Part shown: piece after piece, positions 9,415 through 17,459 of the stretch
Layout: each line of letters begins with the position of its first letter
How positions within the stretch are numbered: the stretch's first letter is position 1
Assembly: GCA_910588955.1 (NCBI GenBank)
Contig: CAJURQ010000005.1
Location: forward strand, 124,001-188,000
Length of the DNA stretch: 64,000 nucleotides
Source: an uncultured Lachnospiraceae bacterium
GTDB taxonomy: Bacteria; Bacillota; Clostridia; Lachnospirales; Lachnospiraceae
Direction of reading: 5' to 3'
Translations under genes and position numbers: made by a program
Notes under the pieces: model-generated
Told to the model about the DNA's origin: nothing
Seen by the model: the letters and a program-made list of their open reading frames with translations, nothing else
Database searches by the model: none

Positions 9415-11823
9415 TTATCCCATCGTTATCTCAACTATATGCCTGCTGCCAGCCTCCATAGGAAGAATTTTGTCTACCGCCACGCCGTCCACCTTGATTT
9501 CTTTTACGCCCTTCATCACGCCGTCCGGATTGAGCACCCGGATCTCGTAGACCGCGCCCCTCCATTCACGGACCGCATCAAACGCCTTCCAGTCCGCCGG
9601 AATACAAGGGTCAATGGTCATGCTGTCATAGTCCGGGCGTATTCCCAGCATGAACCTTGTCGCCGAGAAATAGGACCAGCCTCCGGAACCTGTCATAAAG
9701 GGATGTCTCGCCCTGCCGAATGCGCTGTGATCCCTGCCCATAACAAACTGACAGTAGGAATACGGTTCCGACTCTCTCATCTCTATCCGGTCATTCTGGT
9801 GATAAGGACAAAGCGCGTCGTAAAATTTCATTGCCAGATCGCCCCTGCCTCTCATACATGCAGCCGCCCATGCCCAAGGGTTCGGATGGGAGAAGATCGC
9901 CCCGTTCTCCTTTACCCCCGGATACACTCTGGTGACAAAACCGATATCATCATCCGGCACAGTATAAGACGGGGTGTTCAGCAACAGCCCGTAAGGCGTG
10001 TAGAGATACTCGTCGATGGCGGCAAGCGCCTTGTCCGCCTTCTCCTCATCCGCCGCGCCCGACAGAACCGCCCACGCGTTGGACTCCAGATGTACTCTTC
10101 CTTCCGCATCCGCCTGCGTGCCGATCTTTTTCCCTTTCGCCGTGATGCCGCGGATAAACCACTCGCCGTCCCACAGCTGCGTATTGCACACTTCCTTTAC
10201 CCGCGCCGCAATCTGCGCGTATTTCTCCGCATCCTCCGTCCTGCCAAGCTGCTTTGCCAGACCGATAAACTGTGTCAGCGCCCAGTAGTGCAGGAAACTT
10301 ACCATGGCGCTCTCGCCGCCGCCCAGATTGAGACAATCGTTCCAGTCGGCGCGAAGCCCCTTGCAGATGCCTGTCTGCCCCACCTGCTCCGTGGAGAAGT
10401 CCAGAATCCGTTTCAGATGCTCATAGACCGACTCCGTCTCCTTTTTTCCTTCCAGAAACGTGTCCGCATAAGGCAGCTGCAAAAAAGCAAAATCCCTGTC
10501 TCCCGTCTCCTTGATATATTCCGTCACCGCAGCCACAAGCCAAAGGGCGTCGTCTGAGCAAGCATCCTTCAGTCCGTGTATAATGCTGTCTTTATCCGGC
10601 TCCGGAATCACCGTCGGGGATTTAAAAGGCTTTACGCCCGTATCTTCCATAAACCATTCCGGCTGGAACAGATGCAGCCCATAACCCGCGCTCGTAAGCC
10701 CCCTGAGAAGCTGCTCGATCCGCTCCCTGCACTTGACGGGATTCGAGTGGGGAATCGTCATGGCGTCCTGCGCCGTGTCCCGGTAGCCCAGTCCCACTCT
10801 GCCGCCCACCTCGATAAAGGAGGCGAACCTTGAAAACATCACGTTGATCTCCGACTGGTACAGCGTCCATGTGTTGAGCAGGGCGTTCATCCCATCGTTT
10901 GGCGTCTGCACCTGCAGTTTGGAGCACTTTTCCTCCCAGAAATTCTTAAGATCCTCGCGCGCCGCATCCACCGCGCCGTGATCCGCATACTTTGCGCGGA
11001 TGCGCCTGCCCTCGTCCCTTCTGCCCTCCCCGAGCATAAAGACAAAGCGCGCCTCCTCTCCCGGCTGCAGCGTCAGATTCTTCTGCAGGCTGCCGCAGTG
11101 GTTTCCCCCTTTTTCATAAGAAGAAAAGCATTTGCCCGCGATCACCGCCGCCGGATTTGTCTCCGTATTGTAGGTGCCAAGGAATTTGTCCCGCATACAA
11201 TCGAACCCGTCCGGCGTAAAGTCCGCCGTAAAATACTGATACCCCTCTTCCTCGTAAAATAAATCTTCCTCGATAATCCCGTCCTCGTAAGACGCGCCCG
11301 CGCAGTACAGACTCATCTGGAAATTTTGGTTGTCGATCATAATATGGTGGAACGAAAATTCCAGATAGGAGAACAGGCTTAAGTTTCTCATCTTATCCCC
11401 CGTGTTCTTCACTTTCACGTCCCAGAGCTGTACCGCCTCGCCTCTGGGAATAAACATGGTCTGAGACGCCTGTATCCCCTCATACTCGCACTCATAGACC
11501 GTGTAGGACATGCCGTGACGGCAGGTGTACTTCGCCCGTTCCAAAGGCTTGCCCACCGGCTGCCATGATACCGACCAGTAATCCGCACTGTCATTGTCCC
11601 GCAGATATACATAGAAGCCCGGTCTGTCCATGGGCACCGCGTTGCCCCGGAAACGGCTGATCCTGTGGTACTCCGGCGTCTTGTAGAAAAGATAGCCGCC
11701 CGCCGTGTGGTTCACCACCGCCGCCATATCCTCCACGCCGAGATAGTTCGTCCATGAACAGGGCAGATCCACCCTGTCAATGACATACTCCCTGTTTTCG
11801 TTGTCAAAATGTCCGTATTTCAT
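9415..11823 (-). CDS. chbP: GH94 N,N'-diacetylchitobiose phosphorylase
   Basis: Cytoplasmic phosphorylase of 802 residues, nearly the length of Vibrio proteolyticus ChbP, and matching what I recall of that protein along its length: start MKYGHFDNENREYVI, the SFIEVGGRVGLGYRDTAQDA segment, the general-acid segment GLRADWNDCLNLGGGES, and the end-domain segment IDPCIPADW. It should cleave (GlcNAc)2 with phosphate to GlcNAc-1-P and GlcNAc. I moved the start from the longest reading to 11823, where GGGGAGGGG precedes the ATG. It is the first gene of the locus. Cellobiose or cellodextrin phosphorylase activity is the main alternative but fits the neighbours poorly. Confidence 0.9.
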   Translation of the reverse strand: MKYGHFDNENREYVIDRVDLPCSWTNYLGVEDMAAVVNHTAGGYLFYKTPEYHRISRFRGNAVPMDRPGFYVYLRDNDSADYWSVSWQPVGKPLERAKYTCRHGMSYTVYECEYEGIQASQTMFIPRGEAVQLWDVKVKNTGDKMRNLSLFSYLEFSFHHIMIDNQNFQMSLYCAGASYEDGIIEEDLFYEEEGYQYFTADFTPDGFDCMRDKFLGTYNTETNPAAVIAGKCFSSYEKGGNHCGSLQKNLTLQPGEEARFVFMLGEGRRDEGRRIRAKYADHGAVDAAREDLKNFWEEKCSKLQVQTPNDGMNALLNTWTLYQSEINVMFSRFASFIEVGGRVGLGYRDTAQDAMTIPHSNPVKCRERIEQLLRGLTSAGYGLHLFQPEWFMEDTGVKPFKSPTVIPEPDKDSIIHGLKDACSDDALWLVAAVTEYIKETGDRDFAFLQLPYADTFLEGKKETESVYEHLKRILDFSTEQVGQTGICKGLRADWNDCLNLGGGESAMVSFLHYWALTQFIGLAKQLGRTEDAEKYAQIAARVKEVCNTQLWDGEWFIRGITAKGKKIGTQADAEGRVHLESNAWAVLSGAADEEKADKALAAIDEYLYTPYGLLLNTPSYTVPDDDIGFVTRVYPGVKENGAIFSHPNPWAWAAACMRGRGDLAMKFYDALCPYHQNDRIEMRESEPYSYCQFVMGRDHSAFGRARHPFMTGSGGWSYFSATRFMLGIRPDYDSMTIDPCIPADWKAFDAVREWRGAVYEIRVLNPDGVMKGVKEIKVDGVAVDKILPMEAGSRHIVEITMG

Positions 11824-11878
11824 GTAACCCCTCCCCGTTTGCGGCGCTAATATCCGTCCTTGCGCCTTCTTATCTTCC

Positions 11879-11901
11879 ATTATAGGGAGGAAATGTTTCC
11901 T
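11879..11901 (-). promoter_or_regulatory. Promoter and dyad operator of the chitobiose locus
   Basis: A perfect -10 box TATAAT (minus strand, 11879-11884) has no good -35 box; instead a perfect dyad AGGAAA-N2-TTTCCT occupies 11888-11901. A strong -10, a poor -35 and a dyad in its place suggest regulated transcription, by the local response regulator or by a repressor. The transcript would have a leader of about 50 bases before chbP. Confidence 0.6.
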
Positions 11902-11970
11902 TGGAAATAGATTAAGATGTGATAATTTGCCTTTTCTTGTGATGGTGGACAATGGCGGTCAAATGTGAAA

Positions 11971-11992
11971 GGACACCGCTGAAGCGATGTCC
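11971..11992 (-). terminator. Terminator of tRNA-Leu(CAG)
   Basis: GGACACCGCT and AGCGATGTCC form a 10-bp stem with one mismatch around a 2-base loop (larger if the inner pairs open). On the minus strand it is followed by TTTCACATTT, directly downstream of the tRNA. Confidence 0.65.
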
Positions 11993-12000
11993 TCTGTGCG

Positions 12001-12084
12001 TGCAGGAAAAGAGACTTGAACTCTCATGGTATTGCTACCACACGGACCTGAACCGTGCGCGTCTGCCAATTCCGCCATTCCTGC
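12001..12084 (-). tRNA. tRNA-Leu, anticodon CAG
   Basis: The 84-base minus-strand sequence folds as a class II tRNA: acceptor GCAGGAA with TTCCTGC, anticodon stem CACGG/CCGTG with loop TTCAGGT, a long variable arm TGGTA-GCAA-TACCA typical of leucine tRNAs, and T-loop TTCAAGT. The discriminator base is A. The 3' CCA is not encoded (the next bases are CGC). It reads CUG codons. Confidence 0.97.
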
Positions 12085-12095
12085 GAACAAATGTT

Positions 12096-12124
12096 ATTTT
12101 ATCTTCTTTTATGTCACATGTCAA
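12096..12124 (-). promoter_or_regulatory. Promoter of tRNA-Leu(CAG)
   Basis: Minus-strand TTGACA (12119-12124), a 17-base spacer and TAAAAT (12096-12101) form a near-consensus sigma-A promoter ending 11 bases before the tRNA. Confidence 0.85.
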
Positions 12125-12190
12125 CCCCTTCTATTTAAAATCTTTATAAAATTTCATTGTGAGGTTCACGAATAATTTTCACAAAAACCC

Positions 12191-12219
12191 TTGACTTTTT
12201 TCTTCTTAAACATTATTAT
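12191..12219 (+). promoter_or_regulatory. Promoter of tRNA-Leu(AAG)
   Basis: TTGACT (12191-12196) and TATTAT (12214-12219) are separated by 17 bases and lie 23 bases before the tRNA. The two tRNA promoters are divergent and about 65 bases apart. Confidence 0.8.
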
Positions 12220-12242
12220 ATTAAATGCGTTGTGTAACGTAT

Positions 12243-12324
12243 GCGGAAGTGCTGGAATTGGCAGACAGGCATGACTAAGGATCATGTGTCAACAGACGTG
12301 TGGGTTCAAGTCCCATCTTCCGCA
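12243..12324 (+). tRNA. tRNA-Leu, anticodon AAG
   Basis: The 82-base sequence folds as a class II tRNA: acceptor GCGGAAG with CTTCCGC, anticodon stem CATGA/TCATG with loop CTAAGGA (anticodon at 12277-12279), long variable arm TGTC-AACA-GACG, T-loop TTCAAGT, discriminator A. The wobble base is A34, which would have to be deaminated to inosine to read CUC and CUA as well as CUU. In most bacteria only tRNA-Arg(ACG) carries A34. CCA is not encoded. Confidence 0.95.
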
Positions 12325-12334
12325 GTCAGAAAAA

Positions 12335-12370
12335 GGAAACCTTGAAAGTAAATGTATCAAGGTTTTCTTT
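12335..12370 (+). terminator. Terminator of tRNA-Leu(AAG)
   Basis: GGAAACCTTGA (12335-12345) pairs with TCAAGGTTTTC (12357-12367) with one G-U pair, followed by TTTTTG. It lies 10 bases after the tRNA. The following stretch to 12483 holds no gene that I can see. Confidence 0.85.
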
Positions 12371-12483
12371 TTGATTGATGATTTATATTGATACAAGCTT
12401 ATTATAGCGGTTTTGCGGGAAAGTGTAAAGTCTATTTCATCCAGAGCATGAATCACTGGATTTTCATGTAATTGCACACAACG

Positions 12484-13011
12484 CTATACCCGTTTTATCA
12501 TATCTATGCACCAGTCTTCATACTGCCCCTTATTGCCTGCCCCGTCCGTATATTCATACACACCGTCCAAGTGTATTTCGCCGATCGCATGATAACCCAG
12601 TCTTTCATATAATCTTTTCGCTGCAGAATTATCTGCAGGATTCACATCAAGTCCTAAATAGGGAATCCCATTTTCTTTGCAGCATTTCTCACACGCCAGC
12701 ACCAACTGCGATCCGACACCATAATTCCGCAAGGGTTCTATTATCAACAGATCAATCATATCCGCACATTTTTCGCGGTTTGTATATGGCATGACGTCTT
12801 CTTTATTTTCCAATGACAATAACACATATCCAATCGCATAGTTATTGATAAATGCGCCCAGATAAACTGCCACTCCGTTTTTCTGCTGCCTGAATCTGTC
12901 ACTGTGTACGGAAGCGTCACTTTTCACCAACAGCAAACTATCTAAATCGCTTTCTTCTATGATCCGAATTTGATACGATATAGGCTTTATTTCAAACGAT
13001 TCCTCATGCAT
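12484..13011 (-). CDS. GNAT-family N-acetyltransferase
   Basis: Predicted cytoplasmic acyl-CoA-dependent acetyltransferase, 175 residues. The acetyl-CoA-binding motif A reads LRNYGVGSQLVLACEKCC, preceded by the beta-4 strand DLLIIEPL and followed by LGLDVNPADNSAAKRLYERLGY, the usual GNAT ending. The start at 13011 follows GGAGGGAAGG. It lies 18 bases after the regulator gene at 13030-13698 and may be cotranscribed. The acceptor substrate cannot be read from the sequence. Confidence 0.88.
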   Translation of the reverse strand: MHEESFEIKPISYQIRIIEESDLDSLLLVKSDASVHSDRFRQQKNGVAVYLGAFINNYAIGYVLLSLENKEDVMPYTNREKCADMIDLLIIEPLRNYGVGSQLVLACEKCCKENGIPYLGLDVNPADNSAAKRLYERLGYHAIGEIHLDGVYEYTDGAGNKGQYEDWCIDMIKRV

Positions 13012-13029
13012 ATCCTTCCCTCCCATACA

Positions 13030-13698
13030 CTACTTACATGCAATATAAATATCCATACTCTCCCCGTCAGTTTCAAAGCAGGGAATCACGTCCTTTTCCG
13101 TGTGTTCGAGACCATTCACGCGCATGTATTCCATAAGTGTTTTATAGGCGTTCGGAATAGTCACAAAGGGATTATCAAAGGGCTTTTCAATGTGTATTGC
13201 CGCATATTTGTGGGCTGCCTGTTCATATACTTCACAGTTAGGCGAAACAACCCCATCCGGCAATACCCACGCCGCCTCATAGCCGTGCATATTGAAGACA
13301 TTGATCTGTTCCTGTGACACATTCGGAAAATCCCAGCCGATGACGCGGGGATTTTCCACACCGCAGCTGCGGGCGATGGAAATTACATTGTTGATAGCAT
13401 CTCCCTCCGGATCTGCGCTGATAACGGCATGTTTGATATAGCGAAAAGCGGGAACGGTCTCGACCCGCAGATTGGTATACGTTTCACCGCATGCCACCAT
13501 ATCCCCGCGGAACAGATCGTCCAGCGTACAGTTGAAAAAACCGCAAAGCTCTATCGCTTTTTCCATTTCGGGCTGCACTGCATCCAGTTCCCATTTTGAT
13601 ACCGTCTGGCGGCTGATATGCATTTTTTCAGCCAGATCCTCCTGTGTCATATTGCCTCTCAGATGTCGCAGAAACTGCAAATTTTTCCCGAAACTCAT
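13030..13698 (-). CDS. XRE-family regulator with GyrI-like effector domain
   Basis: Residues 1-65 are a Cro/CI-type helix-turn-helix (TQEDLAEKMHISRQTVSKWE); residues 75-222 resemble the GyrI/AraC effector-binding domain (VPAFRYIKHAV, the YEAAWVLPDG strand and a DIYIACK ending). The start at 13698 is preceded by AAAGGAG with 8-base spacing. The combination suggests a transcription factor that responds to a small hydrophobic or cationic ligand. Its targets may be itself and the acetyltransferase downstream. Confidence 0.88.
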   Translation of the reverse strand: MSFGKNLQFLRHLRGNMTQEDLAEKMHISRQTVSKWELDAVQPEMEKAIELCGFFNCTLDDLFRGDMVACGETYTNLRVETVPAFRYIKHAVISADPEGDAINNVISIARSCGVENPRVIGWDFPNVSQEQINVFNMHGYEAAWVLPDGVVSPNCEVYEQAAHKYAAIHIEKPFDNPFVTIPNAYKTLMEYMRVNGLEHTEKDVIPCFETDGESMDIYIACK

Positions 13699-13824
13699 AA
13701 AACATTCTCCTTTACCTTTTCTTACGCCGCGCCGCATAATCAGTATAAGTTTTTCCCCGGCAGGCTTCAACCAATCTGCATGCGCTATTTTGTTGAATCG
13801 CGCAACTTCAAGGTGCGGAGAATT

Positions 13825-14529
13825 TTATTTTAATTTAATGTAAACCCCCACAAAACAGGTATAAGGCTTAATGAGTGTTTCATAATACTTCCTGTCCCCG
13901 CGCGCGTATTCATTATCTGTCGCAAGCCACTCCTCCCACGCCTGACTGAAACAATCCATCTCCCATGTTTCCACCACTTCGATTCTGTCGCCGCCGATAA
14001 GTTCTTTCCAGCCTTTCGGGCTTTTGAACATATAAGCGTCGTCTCCGAGCCAGTCAGAAAGCAGTTCCTCGGCGCGGTCTGCATAGGCATCTTTTAAACC
14101 GGGGATTCCGATCAGAACCTCTCCGCCGTCTTTCAGAAACGGCAGAATCTTTTCCTGAAAAAAGCCCTCGTTTCCCGCAAAATAATGGTAGGAGTCGATA
14201 CTGACCAGTGCGCAAAACTGTTTCTTTTCAAAGTGAAGGTCGTTCGCATCCTCACAGACGGGCGTTATCTGCTCTCCAACGCACCACCCGGCAAACCGCC
14301 TCCCATTTTCTTCCGCGCTCATCCATAAATCGTTCGCAAAGACTTTCGCCCCTGTCTCTCTGGCAATGATTAGGCTTGTCAGTCCCGTCCCGCATCCCAA
14401 ATCGAGAACCGCATCGTCCGGAGCAAGCCGCAAAGGATGCCGTTCAAGCAATTCTGCCAATATCCTTACGCTGTTTGGTCCCATCATCGTCTCCGCTGAA
14501 ATATATGCCTTATAATTGTCAATATTCAT
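13825..14529 (-). CDS. Class I SAM-dependent methyltransferase
   Basis: Protein of 234 residues. SAM-binding motif I is VLDLGCGTGLTSLIIA near residues 40-57, followed by the acidic end of strand 2 (VFANDLWMSAEEN), motif II-like CALVSIDSYHYFAG, and a strand-5 segment LKDGGEVLIGIPG. The N-terminal helix YKAYISAETMMGPNSVRILAELL is typical of a small-molecule methyltransferase subgroup. Substrate unknown. It stands alone, transcribed like its neighbours. Confidence 0.88.
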   Translation of the reverse strand: MNIDNYKAYISAETMMGPNSVRILAELLERHPLRLAPDDAVLDLGCGTGLTSLIIARETGAKVFANDLWMSAEENGRRFAGWCVGEQITPVCEDANDLHFEKKQFCALVSIDSYHYFAGNEGFFQEKILPFLKDGGEVLIGIPGLKDAYADRAEELLSDWLGDDAYMFKSPKGWKELIGGDRIEVVETWEMDCFSQAWEEWLATDNEYARGDRKYYETLIKPYTCFVGVYIKLK

Positions 14530-14573
14530 TCAATCTTCCTCCTCCGAATATCAATCTGACTTATTCCCATATT

Positions 14574-15407
14574 TTACACTTCTCTCAGACACCACACCAT
14601 CACAGCCTGTTGAACCGACAGCAGGCTTTTCTTAAATCCATATCCGACAAAATAATCCGACTCTATCGCGTCGGCGGAGACTTCCTCTCCGCGGTAAAAG
14701 GGCGGACAGGGATTTAAGAGCGCGTTTTTGTTTGCCATATCCATCACTTTCTCTGTTACCTGACAGTTCTTAAAATTCTTTAACTCGTCCGCCGACAAAA
14801 AGTCCGTGCAAATGATATCCTTTCCTTTGACCGCCGTTTCTATTTCATGGTACACCTGCACGCCGTCCATCTCATAGCCCGCGCCGCAGCACTGTGACAG
14901 CTCAAATCCCATCACTTCGGAGGCTTCTTTCCACGCGAGCCCGATATTGCCGCTTTTACCGCAAAACAGATATTTATCATGGATAAAATCCTCCCTGCGT
15001 TTTGACAGGGCATACAAGTCTGACAAGATTTCACAGGGGTGATTCACATCGGTCATGGCGTTGATAATCGGAACCTCTGCGTACTTGGCAGCTTCCTCCA
15101 ATAACCGTATATCCTTATGACGGATCATAATCAAATCAGCCCAGTTATTTAAATAGCCAAATACATCCCTTGTCTCTTCCCTCTTATCCCAAACGTCACC
15201 GGGAAACAGGATCGGCTGACCGCCCAACATCCAGATTCCCTTTTCAAAAGTAACCCGCGTTCTGATACTGGTTGTCGGGAAAAACAAAACCACACTTTTT
15301 CCGCCAAGAAAACCACTATATTTTCCCGCGCTGATTTCATCCGCAATCTGAAATATTTCATAGATATCGTCTGCCTGCAAGTCAGTCAGCCTAATCATAT
15401 CTTTCAT
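14574..15407 (-). CDS. Divergent ornithine/aspartate carbamoyltransferase-fold protein
   Basis: Protein of 277 residues. The carbamoyl-phosphate signature SIRTRVTFEKG (SxRTR) is intact, and the second motif is HPCE where ornithine carbamoyltransferases normally have HP(T/C)Q. The C-terminal motif reads NPCPPFYRGEEV instead of HCLP(A/P)xRGEEV, and I see no SMG loop that normally binds ornithine. So carbamoyl phosphate binding looks plausible but the amino-acid substrate is probably not ornithine. It is shorter than the usual 310-330 residues. Start 15407 has AGGGGG nine bases upstream. No arginine-pathway neighbour is present. Confidence 0.82.
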   Translation of the reverse strand: MKDMIRLTDLQADDIYEIFQIADEISAGKYSGFLGGKSVVLFFPTTSIRTRVTFEKGIWMLGGQPILFPGDVWDKREETRDVFGYLNNWADLIMIRHKDIRLLEEAAKYAEVPIINAMTDVNHPCEILSDLYALSKRREDFIHDKYLFCGKSGNIGLAWKEASEVMGFELSQCCGAGYEMDGVQVYHEIETAVKGKDIICTDFLSADELKNFKNCQVTEKVMDMANKNALLNPCPPFYRGEEVSADAIESDYFVGYGFKKSLLSVQQAVMVWCLREV

Positions 15408-15526
15408 TCTTTTACCCCCTCTAAGCAACAGTCTCCGATTTCCCTTTCTTCCAAACTGCCAACCCTCAACTTTCACTTTCTGACTGTGTGCCTTCTGTAA
15501 ACAATTTCCTGTCAAACCAAAAGCTT

Positions 15527-15976
15527 CTATAACAATTTGTCCAGCGCTTCATTCAATTTGGACTTTAATATTTCCAGCTCCTCCCCCGTCGGCTGATACT
15601 TTTCATCATTTAATTCTTTTCCAAGCTGCCACACGGGACCGGGGGTTGGCGTATCGCCCTCCCTTCTCGGATAGATATGCCAGTGCATATGTAATCCGCG
15701 CCCCACGCCCAGCAGCGCGTAGTTCAGTTTATCCGGCTGAAAAGCGTGGTAAACCGCCTCCGCCACGACAGCCATCTCATGCAGAAATTCGTCCCGGAAA
15801 TGCGGTTCAAGTTCGTGCAGTTCATAGGCGTGCTGTTTGCATAAAAACAGCGTGTACCCCTTGAACCTCTGGCTGTCGCCTAAGACGACATATCCCGTTT
15901 TCAGTTCACGGACAAAGTATGGGTTTTTCTTTTCCTTTATTAGTGCGATTCTTTCGCAGATTAAACAGTTATCCAT
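15527..15976 (-). CDS. HIT-family nucleotide hydrolase
   Basis: Small histidine-triad protein of 149 residues with the active-site motif HMHWHIYPRR near residue 97. Proteins of this type hydrolyse or transfer dinucleoside polyphosphates and nucleotide phosphoramidates. The N-terminal CLICERI could contribute a metal-binding cysteine pair. The gene follows the acetyltransferase at 15990-16520 by 13 bases and is likely in the same transcript. Exact nucleotide substrate cannot be read. Confidence 0.9.
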   Translation of the reverse strand: MDNCLICERIALIKEKKNPYFVRELKTGYVVLGDSQRFKGYTLFLCKQHAYELHELEPHFRDEFLHEMAVVAEAVYHAFQPDKLNYALLGVGRGLHMHWHIYPRREGDTPTPGPVWQLGKELNDEKYQPTGEELEILKSKLNEALDKLL

Positions 15977-15989
15977 GCTTCACTCCGCC

Positions 15990-16520
15990 TTAACACTTAT
16001 TTTCAATCCAATACCGCTGTACCACGTGCCCGTCCTCCTCCATTTCATTTTCCAGCACACCGCCGTTTTTAACGATTGCTTTCGCCGAACCGACATTATC
16101 TTTGTCACAGCACACCAGCACTCTGTCGATGCCGAGTTTTTTACACTCTTTCAATGCCATGGCAAGCATTGCCGTCGCGTACCCTTTTCTTCTCTCGCCG
16201 GGTCTGACTCCATCGCCTATATGACCGCCGGTTCTTAACAGTCCCTCATTTAAGTAGTGGCGGATATTCACGGCTCCCACAAAAATGTTCCTGTCCTGAT
16301 CCAGACAAAACAATGTCGTGTCGGGAACCCAGCCGTTTTCCGTCTCCTCCCTCACCTCAAGCTTTTCTACATAATTTTCAAAATCATGGAAATCGTTTGT
16401 CCAGATCGCCCTCGGGGACATATCTGTCTGATTTTCCATGATATCGCCCTTCCACTCTGTCAGCATTTCAAATAGCTGCTCTCTGTATTCGTAAGTTAAC
16501 CGCACAAGCTGAATATTCAT
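15990..16520 (-). CDS. GNAT-family N-acetyltransferase
   Basis: Acetyltransferase of 176 residues. The RPGERRKGYATAMLAMALKECKKLG segment is split here as motif A (RRKGYATAML) plus its helix, and VLVCCDKDNVGSAKAIVKNGG is the motif B region typical of the family. The IFVGAVNIRHYLNEGLLRTGGHIGDGV stretch resembles a large group of Firmicutes GNATs often annotated as predicted acetyltransferases. The start follows GGGAGGAG. Its N-terminal region is overlapped by a small truncated open frame (16468-16623). Confidence 0.88.
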   Translation of the reverse strand: MNIQLVRLTYEYREQLFEMLTEWKGDIMENQTDMSPRAIWTNDFHDFENYVEKLEVREETENGWVPDTTLFCLDQDRNIFVGAVNIRHYLNEGLLRTGGHIGDGVRPGERRKGYATAMLAMALKECKKLGIDRVLVCCDKDNVGSAKAIVKNGGVLENEMEEDGHVVQRYWIENKC

Positions 16521-16623
16521 GTTCTCCTCCCATTGTCAACTCTCCTAATGGCAAACCGCAAATGATAAGAAATGTTAATACAATCACTATTGAAAAGACA
16601 CCCGCTCCTATAATAGCTGTCAT
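16468..16623 (-). pseudogene. Truncated N-terminal piece of a small membrane protein
   Basis: A 51-codon frame starts with ATG at 16623 behind GGAGG and encodes one hydrophobic helix (IVIVLTFLIICGLPLGELTMGG). After that motif, which is reminiscent of small Firmicutes membrane proteins, the frame runs into the coding sequence of the acetyltransferase and stops within it. I read it as the 5' end of a gene whose remainder was deleted when this junction formed. It might still be translated. Confidence in a precise family is low. Confidence 0.4.
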
Positions 16624-16750
16624 AGTCAACCTCCAAACACCGATTCTTTGTTCTATTCTATCACTCCACCGTTTTTAATGACGCATAAACTTTTCGTCTT
16701 TTTGACGGACGAACACTATATCCAATAGTAACACAAAATATAAACTCTGC

Positions 16751-17459
16751 TCACAACTGTATTTTCAATCCGTCATACGCAAAATGTATGAAGTGCAATT
16801 CTCTCTCCAATTCTCTGTAATCATCATATGACTTTCCCCAGTCTTCCTCTAAATGTGTAATAAAAACTTCCTTGATTTCCATACTGTTTCCGTATGGCAT
16901 CAATTTCATCTAACGTAAACAGTTCTTTGCGAAGTGGGTTATCTTCGTTTAACACAAATCCATCTTTTAATATATCCCCGACAATGGTATTGCCAATAAT
17001 CAAAACATTGTCCTTTTTGAAGACACGAATTTCTTTTGTTTTTACAAGACCCTTGGCTTCATAATATTCAATGATTGAGCCATACTTTGTACCTTGCTTT
17101 TTAATATCTGCGAGAATGGCAGGCTAAGAAGCGACCTCAATCGGATGATCCGGTTGCTTTCCCAGAGAACTGGCAAGCCAATCCATTTTCAATTGTTCAA
17201 TTACGCGCATTCCCATTGTATGATCAGGATCACAATGGCTGTATAAAATATGTTCTACCTTCTGTATGCCGGAATTATTCAGGGAAGCATTGATATCTTC
17301 CGGCGTATCAATCAATAAATTCACATCTTCAACAAGCAGACTGCACCCCGTTCTTGCATAAGGAAATCCTTTCTGCCGCGCTTCTGTACATACACGGCAG
17401 TTACAACATGCCCTTGGCGTGCTGACACAGCCTCCGGAACCAAGTATGATTACATTCAT
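16751..17459 (-). pseudogene. Broken metallo-beta-lactamase-fold hydrolase (PhnP-like)
   Basis: The first 111 residues (CVSTPRACCNCRVCTEAR, LIDTPEDINASL, SHCDPDHTMGMR) match PhnP/PqqB-type MBL hydrolases. A TAG at 17124-17126 interrupts the frame, but the same frame continues after it for about 80 codons (PAILADIKKQGTKYGSII onwards), and a second lesion shifts into another frame that ends with a family-like C-terminus (EVFITHLEEDWGKSYDDY) at 16751. One nonsense mutation plus one frameshift make this a recent pseudogene. Its upstream end overlaps the next MBL gene by four bases. Confidence 0.88.
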
